NCBI RefSeq assembly: GCF_900230225.1
Contig: NZ_OCNH01000007.1
Location: 248,001 to 312,000 of the forward strand
Reading direction: 5' to 3'
From: Spirosoma fluviale
GTDB lineage: Bacteria; Bacteroidota; Bacteroidia; Cytophagales; Spirosomataceae
Length of the DNA stretch: 64,000 nucleotides
A program made the position numbers and the translations under genes. The stretch's first letter is position 1, and every line of letters starts with the position of its first letter. Below, piece after piece: positions 10,133-18,338 of this stretch. The notes beneath the pieces were generated by a model, which saw only the letters and a list, made by a program, of their open reading frames with translations, searched no databases and had not been told where the DNA came from.

Positions 10133-10409
10133 CCGAATTAGGCGAATCTTACCCCTCCCCGCTTTCAATGCTGTTCGGTTTGGCGAGCCATCCTGTCAAG
10201 CCCTGTTTGAACGCGTTCTCGGCCGTACTCACATCAAAATGAAAGGGTATGTGGCCGTCCAAAAAAAGCTCTTGACCTTGTGTTATGCCCTTTGGAAAAA
10301 TGATACGGCTTATGATGCTACTTACTATACGCAGCAAGCCAAAAAAATAGTCCCGACTAGCGGGACTACACAGGATCAATCCGCCGTAGTGGAGTTGTCC
10401 TTTGGATGA

Positions 10410-11261
10410 GTCAAAGATATTGAAAATATCATAACTCAAAATTTGTTTTTCACGACAGTACCAGCGGTCCATTTACTAAAAGAAGCCCAATTAGTCGCAT
10501 ACGTTATCTTTAGTTACCGCTCCGGTGGTACGGCACAGTGACTTTTCTTAGATTTACCCAAAAGTGTCCAGTACTACCTCAGACCCCATTAAAAACCCGA
10601 CTCTCCTTGCCTTAAAAGCAAAAAGAGCCGGGTTATATGAAAGGCGAGGGCGGCCGTGATTTGACCCCGCTTATTGATTACGAAGCCAACTAGAGACTGT
10701 CGATTATACAGCTTATCTTATAAAGCCAGAAAGGCTGATGGAGCATACTTAGTAGCTTACTTTTCTATTACTCTTCCTGAGTGAAGCCTGAATTAGGACC
10801 CACGCCTTAATCTTTAGTTGCTGGTGTAGTTCTTTATCTCTGGGTACAAACGTGGTGCTGCGTATATTGCCAGGCTCAGACTTTGTTGCCCAGTAGTTGT
10901 TATCCGAGGTATCAGGGATAGAGGTATATGTAGGTTGACTCATAGTCAAAGGTAGCCTTTAATCGATGACTAACCTACTGGGGAACTGGTTGAGGTCAAT
11001 CAAGCAGGCCGTGGCCAAGGATAAACGATGGCTTTGTCTCTGCATTTCCTGCACTGGCTACACCGATCCACAAAGTAGGGTACGTTAGTCGGTTCGTACA
11101 CCATCCGTCAATTGCCTATAAAAAAAAAGGCCCTGTAGCAATAATGAAGCGATTTTTGAGAATATGTATATTGTTGTCACACAGTACGGTTGGTTCCATT
11201 AGTTAATGTGATTACTAATAAACAACCGTATGCTTGCCTACAACACCAGCAGTTTTAGTCT
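10410..11261. other. gene-poor gap after IS110
   Basis: No convincing gene fills this 850-bp stretch. It contains a piece resembling the end of the dispersed TIR element (TTAGTCGCATACG near 10492-10504). It also has a terminator-like hairpin with an 11-bp, one-mismatch stem (AACCCGACTCT at 10594-10604 with AGAGCCGGGTT at 10624-10634). One doubtful short minus-strand reading frame is listed separately. Confidence 0.5.
10749..10943 (-). CDS. small hypothetical protein, doubtful
   Basis: A 64-residue frame starts at ATG 10943 (MSQPTYTSIPDTSDNNYW) and has a basic C-terminal half (LKIKAWVLIQASLRKSNRK). I recognise no family, signal peptide or membrane segment. It sits alone in a decayed region next to broken insertion sequences and could be chance. 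Confidence 0.25.
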   Translation of the reverse strand: MSQPTYTSIPDTSDNNYWATKSEPGNIRSTTFVPRDKELHQQLKIKAWVLIQASLRKSNRKVSY

Positions 11262-11705
11262 TCAGCGGTTAACGGCGATGATCCCCAAGACAGATGCCAC
11301 CGCAGCGAACACGATGCGTAAGCTATGGAGCATCAGCCACATATCCCGTTTGGCCAACACTTGATCTAAAGGCAGCGACCGAGCCGCAAACTGGCCGTTA
11401 GTCGGGGCGAACCAGGCCGCCGTAAGCATGAATAAAATCCCGATACAGCCTACTGCTAGCAACCACAACGTACGAACCTCTTTTTCTTCCCAGCTTAACC
11501 AGACCGAACCGATAAGACCCACCACCGCAACCAAACCAACGGCGATGGCGCGGGGAACTAGGGGCAAGAATGTGTTGAAGGAATCTAGGAAGGCCACAGC
11601 TGACAACCCCTTCCAATAACCACCCAGCAACACGCCGATGGCTAACAGTACCCCGGCAAACATACCCGAGCTAATAACAGCTAAACTATTCAATACTAGT
11701 TTCAT
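11262..11705 (-). CDS. DUF1772 / anthrone-oxygenase-like membrane protein
   Basis: This 147-residue protein has four predicted transmembrane helices (about residues 7-29, 53-72, 80-98 and 127-145) and a W-F-A-P-T-N motif before the last helix, as in DUF1772 proteins. Some relatives are called anthrone oxygenases, but most have no proven activity. It is the last gene of a three-gene minus-strand operon behind marR, with a 93-bp gap to the preceding gene, so it is probably MarR-controlled. Confidence 0.72.
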   Translation of the reverse strand: MKLVLNSLAVISSGMFAGVLLAIGVLLGGYWKGLSAVAFLDSFNTFLPLVPRAIAVGLVAVVGLIGSVWLSWEEKEVRTLWLLAVGCIGILFMLTAAWFAPTNGQFAARSLPLDQVLAKRDMWLMLHSLRIVFAAVASVLGIIAVNR

Positions 11706-11798
11706 CTGATTTGATTGATTAAGGTTAACTAACTGGGTATGCCCCTATGAGGGGCGAGTTCAACAGAATACAATTTAAGATAAAGTTGGCCGGTGGGT

Positions 11799-12254
11799 TT
11801 ATGGAAGCTGGCCTAGATACCGACGCTTCAGGCGGTATCCGTCCCGAATCATCAACCCTAATAAGACCAGGTTGGTCAATCCCAAGGCTAACTCGACGAG
11901 CTGGGCACTCCTAAAAAACGGGTCGAACTGGCCCTGGCTGGCTTTATAATAGAGATAGGAACCCAATGTCAGCAGTAACAGCCCATTGGGGGCTATCCAT
12001 CTCATGCGTTTGCGCTTGCGCACAACGACAACGTTGCATGACTTTCCGGCCAGCTTCCTGCCCGTCAAGGCGGCTACGGGTACCAGCAACACCATCGCCC
12101 ACATACTATAGAAGATGGTTCGTTTGACCACAACAATCCAAGTCGGATTACCCGAGAGCTCACTAATGAGCGAGCCGATAAAAAAACTGGCGATCAGACA
12201 CCAGGCGATTAGGCCAGCGGCAGCGTGGACTTGGGAAAGGCTTCGGCGGTTCAC
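11799..12254 (-). CDS. four-helix membrane protein in marR operon
   Basis: This 151-residue protein starts at GTG 12254. It has about four hydrophobic helices (roughly residues 13-32, 46-66, 85-103 and 118-136) separated by a basic loop (VVVRKRKRMRW). I cannot place it in a named family. A copy of the operator palindrome sits 10-26 bp upstream of its start, so it should respond to the adjacent MarR regulator independently of the marR promoter. Confidence 0.68.
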   Translation of the reverse strand: MNRRSLSQVHAAAGLIAWCLIASFFIGSLISELSGNPTWIVVVKRTIFYSMWAMVLLVPVAALTGRKLAGKSCNVVVVRKRKRMRWIAPNGLLLLTLGSYLYYKASQGQFDPFFRSAQLVELALGLTNLVLLGLMIRDGYRLKRRYLGQLP

Positions 12255-12263
12255 AATAGAAGT

Positions 12264-12280
12264 ATTTGATATATCAATTA
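12264..12280. promoter_or_regulatory. MarR operator, downstream copy
   Basis: ATTTGATATATCAATTA contains the perfect 12-bp palindrome TTGATATATCAA (12266-12277). The whole 17-mer is the exact reverse complement of the site at 12744-12760. It lies in the gap before the four-helix membrane protein. Confidence 0.78.
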
Positions 12281-12295
12281 ATTAAGTAAATTTTA

Positions 12296-12730
12296 TCAAC
12301 TCAGGTTACCGATCATTTTTCGAATGATTTGGTTGAACAGCGTAACCTCCTCCGTTGTCATTCCTTGGGTGGCTCGCTCTAACACCTGTTGGGCACAGGC
12401 AACCATTCGTGGTACCAATGCCTGACCCGCCGGCGTTAAGGCCAGATACTTATCGCGACGGTCCTGATCGACTTGCTGTCGTTCTATGAGTTGTTTTTTT
12501 TCCAGGACGACCAGGGATCGAGTTATGCTCGCATTATCTCGTGAGGTAGCCTGGGCTAACTCGAGTTGGTTCATTCCCGCTCGCTCCTGCAAGCGCAGGA
12601 GCAGTGCCCACTGCTCGGCCATCACCTCCACTCCTTCTCGCTTGAACTCGTCATTGAGTTCCCGTTTCAGCAGATTGGCAATGATGTTGATGGTGTAGCC
12701 AACGGAGTCATCTAAGGAAAACACGTTCAT
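12296..12730 (-). CDS. MarR-family transcriptional regulator
   Basis: This 144-residue protein has a winged-helix domain: the N-terminal helices include GYTINIIANLLKRELND, the recognition region is ATSRDNASITRSLVVLEKKQLIERQ, and the wing contains DRRDKYLALTPAG. It is typical in length and binds DNA as a dimer, usually losing affinity on ligand binding. Two identical palindromes, one before this gene and one before the next, point to autorepression plus repression of the two membrane-protein genes that follow. The ligand is unknown. Confidence 0.93.
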   Translation of the reverse strand: MNVFSLDDSVGYTINIIANLLKRELNDEFKREGVEVMAEQWALLLRLQERAGMNQLELAQATSRDNASITRSLVVLEKKQLIERQQVDQDRRDKYLALTPAGQALVPRMVACAQQVLERATQGMTTEEVTLFNQIIRKMIGNLS

Positions 12731-12743
12731 ATGGATACAAAAC

Positions 12744-12760
12744 TAATTGATATATCAAAT
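12744..12760. promoter_or_regulatory. MarR operator, marR promoter copy
   Basis: TAATTGATATATCAAAT, with the palindrome TTGATATATCAA at 12747-12758, lies 14-30 bp upstream of the marR start. It is the exact reverse complement of the 17-mer at 12264-12280, which strongly suggests a specific regulator-binding site. Confidence 0.8.
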
Positions 12761-12924
12761 ATGTGCAAGTAGGGCCAGAAATAAAAAAAGGAATAGTTTG
12801 TCCTCACCGAAACCGACATCCCTGCTTACCCACATTCTATGGTCAAACAGTCCATATTTCTTTCACCGATAGGCGGATAGATTTTTGCAAACGTAGGCCG
12901 TTGATTGTGGGTTTGTAAAATGAC

Positions 12925-13012
12925 ATCAACGACTGTTCAGTAAACGCCCGGTTTGAGATGCACAAACATTAACGCTGTTTTTTCTCAGACAGGAGCCTTT
13001 AGTGAGATAGGG
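12925..13012 (+). repeat. decayed copy of dispersed TIR element
   Basis: TCAACGACTGTTCAGTAAAC and CGCCCGGTTTGAGATGCA, followed by CTCAGACAGGAGCCTTTAGTGAGAT, match the spacer and core of the fuller copies elsewhere in the window. Ends are approximate. Confidence 0.45.
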
Positions 13013-13019
13013 TAATAGC

Positions 13020-14090
13020 CTATTTATTATCGGAAGCCCGTACAACATTAGGTTTAATCCCTAGTAACTTCTCCTTCAGCAAGGCATGAAACTTTTGGGG
13101 TTCCTCAAAGCAAAGATGATGAGCCGACTCCTCGAACCAAATCACTTCTTTGACGGGTGCTTGCAAGGATGCGCAATAGTCGGCGACCACCGTGGCTGGG
13201 ACATGATGATCATGACGACCCAGACAAAAATAAATCGGCACGTTGACCATTGGAATTTGCCGTTTCAAATCAATCGTGGGCCAAATGGCATGATCCATCG
13301 GCCAGTTTAACCGGTAGATCTTCTTGGTTTTCAAATAATCAAATAAGTTATATTCCTTGGATCGCCACAGGATTCGATAAAATGTTCCCCCTAGATTCTG
13401 GTGATAGGAGCCCCCATATTTTTGGACTAAGTTTCGTTCTTGCAAGGTCGCGTCAAATCCACCTTGGTAGAGGCCGTTTACCGGTGGGCCGATTCGCTTT
13501 AACGTACTAAAGCCAGCGGTGTCCCCTCGTTGTTGAGCCTGGTGAAAGGCGAACTCATACGATACCTGTTCACTGCGTGGGCCATCGGTGATGGGGGAAA
13601 CAGCCACCAAGGCCGCGTAATCAGTAGGGTGTTGGCTAATGACATGTAAGCCCAGGAAACCGCCCCAAGAGTGTCCCACTAAAAATAGTTTATCTTGATG
13701 AAAGTTCTTTTTCAGCCAGGAAGTCAACTCATGGGTATCGCTGACAAACTGATCCAGTGTCATGCTGGCTGGTGATATACGAGGGGAATACGACTTTCCC
13801 GATCCACGCTGATCCCAGTAAACGACCACAAACTGCTCCTCTAAGGCGGCACTATGGTGCATATACAGGGGCATGGCTACCCCGCCAGGCCCTCCATGGA
13901 GCCACAACAAGATAGGCTTGTTTCGATCGGCTCCCCGTATGGTGAGAAATTGTTTACTGCCATTGATTTTTAGTCGTCGGACTTGGGCAATACTATTGGG
14001 TATCCTCTTGCCATCACTGGTTCTAAAGGGTCGGGTAGTGCTACAAGCGGCACAGAAAACAAGCAGTAGAAATAATAAAGTTTTCCTCAT
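13020..14090 (-). CDS. alpha/beta hydrolase lipoprotein (proline iminopeptidase-like)
   Basis: This 356-residue protein has a lipoprotein signal (LLLVFCAAC, lipid-modified Cys at residue 16). Its alpha/beta-hydrolase domain carries the oxyanion motif HGGPGG (about residue 66), the nucleophile elbow GHSWGG (about residue 140), an acid residue in CLGRHDHH and a catalytic His in ESAHHLCFE. HGGPGG and DQRGSGKS are typical of the proline iminopeptidase group (family S33), although members also act as other peptidases or esterases. It stands alone on the minus strand. Confidence 0.85.
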   Translation of the reverse strand: MRKTLLFLLLVFCAACSTTRPFRTSDGKRIPNSIAQVRRLKINGSKQFLTIRGADRNKPILLWLHGGPGGVAMPLYMHHSAALEEQFVVVYWDQRGSGKSYSPRISPASMTLDQFVSDTHELTSWLKKNFHQDKLFLVGHSWGGFLGLHVISQHPTDYAALVAVSPITDGPRSEQVSYEFAFHQAQQRGDTAGFSTLKRIGPPVNGLYQGGFDATLQERNLVQKYGGSYHQNLGGTFYRILWRSKEYNLFDYLKTKKIYRLNWPMDHAIWPTIDLKRQIPMVNVPIYFCLGRHDHHVPATVVADYCASLQAPVKEVIWFEESAHHLCFEEPQKFHALLKEKLLGIKPNVVRASDNK

Positions 14091-14229
14091 CGTAGCTGTA
14101 AACTAGTGCCTTACTAAAGCGAAGACGCAGAAAACAATACTGGGGTTGTGTACGGGTTGACTCAATTCGCAACAAGCGTTTTTACCTTCGGAGATACGTT
14201 TCGATCAAGGGACATATCACAAGTTGAGT

Positions 14230-14320
14230 TTGTCTTTTTGAACGCCCAAATGATACATACTCAAATTGCTATTCGTCTCAGGAGGAAGCGTTTAAGGAGA
14301 TTTATAATAACTCTCAAGTC
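14230..14320 (+). repeat. decayed copy of dispersed TIR element
   Basis: ATTCGTCTCAGGAGGAAGCG followed by TTTAAGGAGATTTATAATAACT matches the GTCTC/GGAGCG core. It lies inside the open reading frame upstream of the gene at 14337, which argues against the longer start of that gene. Confidence 0.5.
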
Positions 14321-14336
14321 CCTCTCCAACGGCCAA

Positions 14337-14978
14337 ATGGTGAGCGCCAAGCGGGTGAGCTATGAAGCCAAAGGCGTACCGGTTGATCTAGCCGTTACTC
14401 ATCACCGTAGCGACATGCTGCAAGGTATTGATCCAGGCTTGGAAAAAGCCTTCACATTTCTACAAACCCACCAGGACGAGCTAGCCCGGCACACCAGTTG
14501 TTACGAGCAATTGGCACTGGATTTTTATGTCGACAGTTTGCTGGTGTCAAAAACGTATGGTGATGTAACGGCCTACTCAACAGGCTTGGTTGAGGAAGAC
14601 GCTACCTTACTGGCCCCTTTCGCCCGTAAATGCTATTCCCTCCAGGGGATGACCAATCTGGATCGGGTTCAGCAGCGCATCCAGGCCGAAAACGTAGCGG
14701 ATTCAAGTTTTTACCAGCAAAATGTGGCGCATCGTTTTTATGTCCATCTTCCTAAAGCGATTCGCCCCCGAATGCCGTGGCCCTTTGTCAAGCGGAATGC
14801 CCGGCGGTTAACGATTGCTCACCATATCCGTTTAGGAGACAGGAACTATGTTCGAATTCACTTGAGCCAGGGCGGAGGAAAGGGGGAAACGGTTTTGGTC
14901 GTGTTGGACCAAGCAGGCCATATTGTAGAACACTGCGCCTTGAGCTATAACTATCTGAGTAGTCAATTCTACCAGTAA
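14337..14978 (+). CDS. hypothetical protein
   Basis: I do not recognise this protein (213 residues from ATG 14337). The frame is open back to a GTG at 14148, but that extension covers a copy of the dispersed repeat, so I place the start at MVSAKRVSYEAKGVPV. It has no signal peptide or membrane helix, is rich in Arg and His in its C-terminal half (FVKRNARRLTIAHHIRLGDR), and looks soluble and mixed alpha/beta. There is no obvious operon partner. Confidence 0.55.
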   Translation: MVSAKRVSYEAKGVPVDLAVTHHRSDMLQGIDPGLEKAFTFLQTHQDELARHTSCYEQLALDFYVDSLLVSKTYGDVTAYSTGLVEEDATLLAPFARKCYSLQGMTNLDRVQQRIQAENVADSSFYQQNVAHRFYVHLPKAIRPRMPWPFVKRNARRLTIAHHIRLGDRNYVRIHLSQGGGKGETVLVVLDQAGHIVEHCALSYNYLSSQFYQ

Positions 14979-15092
14979 GCCATGAAGAGAAGATAGGCTA
15001 CGGTTAAGAGCGACTACTAAGACGGCTAATCCATAAGTAACTAGCCTCAGGTTTCGTTCTTTGGCCAACATACAGCAGATTATAAAACAGAA

Positions 15093-15656
15093 ATGGGTAG
15101 GCTAAACAGCTTTGTTTTTGTAACAGCTCTGCTGCTACTAACTCGCTTTGGCGATCTATACACCACTTACTTAGTTACGCCTGATCTGGCTGAAGAAACG
15201 AATATTCTCGTAACTCGATTAGGGTTTGGATGGACCGACTTTATTATAAGTAACATCTTACTGACAGGCATTATCCTGTCTGGAAACTACTATTACTACT
15301 TCCAGTATAGACCTGCTAAGATTGCAGGGGCTGACAACATAAAGAATTACTTGTCAATGGCTTACTTCGGTGATAAAGGAAAGTTTAGCCACCTGTTCTA
15401 TAAGTTGCCAACCCATAACCAGTATATGCAAATTGGTCACGTTGGCTATGCGTTCCCTCGCGCCGTCATTGCCATGAGCCTATTGTTGATGACTAACAAC
15501 TTGCTGAATCTACAAGATGGTCAGTACAGTTCTCTATTAAGAACCTATTCTTATGCAAGCCTCATTAAGCCAGTCGTTTATTTATCCCCTTTTATCTTCT
15601 TTCTGTGGTACGGTGTTAGAAGGGAGTATAGAAGCCAAGCTCACTTGACTGTTTAG
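15093..15656 (+). CDS. hypothetical membrane protein
   Basis: This 187-residue protein has about four hydrophobic helices (residues 5-22, 48-70, 125-143 and 160-178). A tyrosine-rich loop (NYYYYFQYRP) and a soluble stretch with a conserved-looking HNQYMQIGHVGYAFPRA segment lie between helices 2 and 3. I cannot name a family. It is isolated between an intergenic region and convergent small secreted genes. Confidence 0.6.
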   Translation: MGRLNSFVFVTALLLLTRFGDLYTTYLVTPDLAEETNILVTRLGFGWTDFIISNILLTGIILSGNYYYYFQYRPAKIAGADNIKNYLSMAYFGDKGKFSHLFYKLPTHNQYMQIGHVGYAFPRAVIAMSLLLMTNNLLNLQDGQYSSLLRTYSYASLIKPVVYLSPFIFFLWYGVRREYRSQAHLTV

Positions 15657-15752
15657 TAGTTTTACATAATCACACTTGAGTGATTATGTAAAGAGATTAT
15701 TTCAAGAGTATAAATTGCCACTCCTGCTAGCCAATAGAGGAAAGGTAAGAGT

Positions 15753-16079
15753 TTAGTTCTTCCTGCCAGGTAGGGTCATAGCAGGGTTTAGCCAATTTAA
15801 TGAATCAGCTGGCCAGTGCTTTAGTGGTTCTCCCAACGCTTTCAATCTTGTGGCAACTTGTTCTTCCGAACCGGTAGGCACTGGCATAGGTCGATTCGGC
15901 ATGGGAGTAGCTTCCCCCTTTCCATTTCGGGTTGGCATAGCCAATGCACTGCCACGACCCTTGAGAACGGGCATATTATCAATATTGGGTACTGAATTTC
16001 CTTGTCCGTTGATTGGACTCTGCTGAGCAAAACCTGCTGTAGCAACTAGCAAGCTTATCCAGGTTGTAAGTGTTTTCAT
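15753..16079 (-). CDS. small secreted proline-rich protein
   Basis: This 108-residue protein has a clear signal peptide (MKTLTTWISLLVATAGFAQQ) and a low-complexity body rich in Pro, Asn, Met and Gly (ATPMPNRPMPVPTG). No domain is recognised. It lies 74 bp downstream of another small secreted protein on the same strand, and the two may be co-transcribed. Confidence 0.6.
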   Translation of the reverse strand: MKTLTTWISLLVATAGFAQQSPINGQGNSVPNIDNMPVLKGRGSALAMPTRNGKGEATPMPNRPMPVPTGSEEQVATRLKALGEPLKHWPADSLNWLNPAMTLPGRKN

Positions 16080-16153
16080 AATCAGTTATTCACCTGTTTG
16101 TAACTAGACTCATTTTTGAGCTGGAAGTTTGTTGTAAAAGCCATTATGATCAC

Positions 16154-16573
16154 CTACGGCCTATAACCTAAAGTGAGCCGTTTGTTAACTGGGTTCGCTA
16201 TTCCTTCGTACCTAATCTTTATAGGCTGCTGTGATTTCAGAGCCTCTTCGTCTAAAACTCGGATTCGATTGGCATTCGGAATGAACACGTAATCCTCGTC
16301 GACTTGAAGCACTCGATCCCCCGAACTGACCCGAACCGTAGTTTGATTAAAGCCGATGGGCAGACTGATTTCATTGCCTGATTGACTCCTGGATGGATAG
16401 AAAAACACACTAGCCCACTGCTTTTGATTTGGGCTACTATCAGCCGCCAGCTTGAAGTGAAATCGTTGTTGAGCGGGAACCGAATCTAGCTTACTACTAA
16501 AGGTCGTTGACCGACCGAATGCCGATAAACCTGAAAGGGTGAAAAAGGCTACTAAGGTTAAACTATTTTTCAT
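16154..16573 (-). CDS. small secreted protein
   Basis: I start this protein at ATG 16573 (139 residues), where a signal peptide begins (MKNSLTLVAFFTLSGLSAFG). A longer frame to 16735 would place unrelated basic residues and a dispersed-repeat copy ahead of it. The mature part is beta-rich. The segment VLQVDEDYVFIPNANRIRVL recalls repeats in large cell-surface proteins of gliding Bacteroidota, but the similarity is too short to name it. Confidence 0.55.
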   Translation of the reverse strand: MKNSLTLVAFFTLSGLSAFGRSTTFSSKLDSVPAQQRFHFKLAADSSPNQKQWASVFFYPSRSQSGNEISLPIGFNQTTVRVSSGDRVLQVDEDYVFIPNANRIRVLDEEALKSQQPIKIRYEGIANPVNKRLTLGYRP

Positions 16574-16689
16574 ATCCAGATTTAGAGCTATCAACTTTGG
16601 TGAATAACGTGAAGCGTAAGTTTTTCTGTTGTGTAATCTCTTATAGAATAGCCAAAGCATTAAACTTCGGGCTACTACTAGTTCACAAA

Positions 16690-16790
16690 ACACCTGATTC
16701 GAGAAGAAGATACATGAACACTCGCCCTGTCTCAAGAATGAGCCTTTTTTGAGAATTTTACTTTTTCAATGGCTGCTTACTTTTGAAATA
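16690..16790 (+). repeat. decayed copy of dispersed TIR element
   Basis: CCTGTCTCAAGAATGAGCC and TTTTTTGAGAATTTTACTTT match the core and flank of the element, preceded by GAAGAAGATACATGAACACT, which is shared with the fuller copies. Ends are approximate. I see nothing else in the remaining gap up to 17144. Confidence 0.5.
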
Positions 16791-17144
16791 GCTGGTGAAT
16801 TACCGCCGAGACTTAACCCGTAACGTAGGAAATGCGCGCAACTACTTTCGCTCACATGCTCTTTTTACAGACCGCTGAAAAATCTAGGCTAACTATCGTT
16901 TCCAAGCTACGGACTAGGAATACCAAATGCTTTCCCGTTTAATTAATTATCAGACACCAATTCGGGAAAATATTGCTATATATAGTATCAGGGGCGGTGG
17001 ATTGTCTTTCAATTCAGGAAAGTAATGCAGTCAATGGTTTGTCCAGGCAGGGTTTGATTAGTCCAGGATATATTGGTGGATTGCTCGGTCCGGGTTTTTG
17101 TAAGAGATGGCTTATTTGAGGGGTACGTTCAACTGTAAATACTG

Positions 17145-18059
17145 ATGATGAAGAAAATTTTAGTCGTTGCGTTCCTGTCCATTCACTTGTTGAGTGCTTT
17201 CAGTCTTAGCGATAGCCAAGGACAAGTTATCTCCACTCAAGTGGCTTCAAGAGTTGTTGAGGATGGTGGATCTGGTCCTTACAAGGCCCTGATGTTCTCC
17301 GAAACTACCTTACCCACGCACACGGTATTTCGGCCAAAAGAGTTGGGAGTTTTTAACAAAAGCAATAAACTGCCCATCATTGCCTGGGGGAATGGTGGCT
17401 GTGCTAATTCCCCTTGGGAACATGTCAACTTTTTGTCTGAGGTGGCTTCGTATGGTTTTTTAGTCGTGGCGATCGGCCCCATGCCCCTGGAAGGTGAAAA
17501 GGGAAGTGGAAAATCGACCTCTTCTCAGCTTCTCGATGCCATTACTTGGGCGGTTGCCCAGAATTCAGACCAAAAGAGTCCGTATTACCAGAAACTAGAT
17601 GTGACCAAAGTAGCCGTCAGCGGCATGTCCTGCGGTGGTTTACAAACGCTGGAAGTGGCCGCTGATCCCCGAGTAAGCACTGTTGTAGTTTGCAATAGCG
17701 GTATTTTTAATACGCCTGGCAATGGGAGGAGCGCCATGCCCAACCTGACCAAAGAAAACCTGGGTAAGCTCCATACGCCAACCCTGTATATGCTGGGCGG
17801 AGAAAAGGATATTGCCTATGCCAATGGCATGAATGATTACGAACGAATCAATCATGTACCGGTTTTTATGGCCAATATGGACGTTGGTCATGGTGGAACT
17901 TACAGCCAGCCGCACGGGGGTGAATTTGCCAAGGTTGCCACCGCCTGGTACCAATGGCAACTAAAAGGGGATCAGGCCGCTGGCCAGTTGTTTACCGGTG
18001 AACCTGCGGGTCTATCCAAGAATCCAAATTGGCGGGTTGAGAAGAAGAAGATGCCTTAG
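17145..18059 (+). CDS. secreted alpha/beta hydrolase (dienelactone hydrolase-like)
   Basis: This 304-residue protein has a signal peptide (MMKKILVVAFLSIHLLSAFS; the second Met at 17148 is an equally good start) and an alpha/beta-hydrolase fold. The nucleophile Ser is in SGMSCGG (about residue 166), the acid is probably Asp in GGEKDIAY, and the His is in MDVGHGGTY. Relatives are annotated as dienelactone hydrolases or chlorophyllase-like esterases; the substrate is unknown. It is monocistronic, preceded by a long intergenic region with a dispersed-repeat copy. Confidence 0.78.
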   Translation: MMKKILVVAFLSIHLLSAFSLSDSQGQVISTQVASRVVEDGGSGPYKALMFSETTLPTHTVFRPKELGVFNKSNKLPIIAWGNGGCANSPWEHVNFLSEVASYGFLVVAIGPMPLEGEKGSGKSTSSQLLDAITWAVAQNSDQKSPYYQKLDVTKVAVSGMSCGGLQTLEVAADPRVSTVVVCNSGIFNTPGNGRSAMPNLTKENLGKLHTPTLYMLGGEKDIAYANGMNDYERINHVPVFMANMDVGHGGTYSQPHGGEFAKVATAWYQWQLKGDQAAGQLFTGEPAGLSKNPNWRVEKKKMP

Positions 18060-18204
18060 AGCCCTAGAATGCCCTGTTTGGTCTTAGTTTATCGGTGTTC
18101 AGAATAACGTCCGAATCATACGGTACGGGACGGATTGTATTAGACGGCCATTAAAACAGGTTGTCCACTTAAACGCCACATATAACAAGCACATAAATGA
18201 GAGC

Positions 18205-18250
18205 TCATTCGTCTTAGATTAGGGAGCCTTTTGCGAGATTTGGAAGGCAT
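18205..18250 (+). repeat. short decayed copy of dispersed TIR element
   Basis: ATTCGTCTTAGATTAGGGAG followed by CCTTTTGCGAGATTTGG matches only the core. The ends are not recognisable. Confidence 0.4.
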
Positions 18251-18338
18251 AGGTTAATTCCGCAAAGTCCTGTTGATTAATTCAGTGAAAACGAAGGGTA
18301 GAATGTTTGTCGATCATTCCAATAAGTAGATTTGTCAA

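Larger units (their letters stand above)
9238..10409 (+). pseudogene. IS110-family transposase, disrupted by short GC-rich insertions and a frameshift
   Basis: This is a degraded DEDD transposase. The N-terminal RuvC-like domain starts at ATG 9238 (CCVGIDVSKYSLQLCLSV) and includes the ESTGVYHE motif, followed by SKNDKIDARGLAQMGLEQ in a shifted frame. The C-terminal transposase-20 domain is visible as KIKGLGLLSVATLIAET, MVENQSGKRAGKTKISKKGN and HIKMKGYVAVQKKLL. A 16-nt insertion at 9579-9594 and another at 10117-10132 shift the frame, a 15-nt insertion at 10031-10045 adds five residues in frame, and one base appears lost near 9782-9790. Removing the insertions restores the expected family sequence. 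IS110 elements have no TIRs, so the outer limits are unclear. Confidence 0.88.

Noticed and set aside
14148-14336. Longer GTG-initiated N-terminus of the 14337 gene
   Set aside because: The extra 63 codons run through a copy of the dispersed repeat and have no coding character; ATG 14337 is preferred.
16574-16735. Longer N-terminus of the small secreted protein
   Set aside because: It would bury the signal peptide 54 residues inside and overlaps a dispersed-repeat copy.
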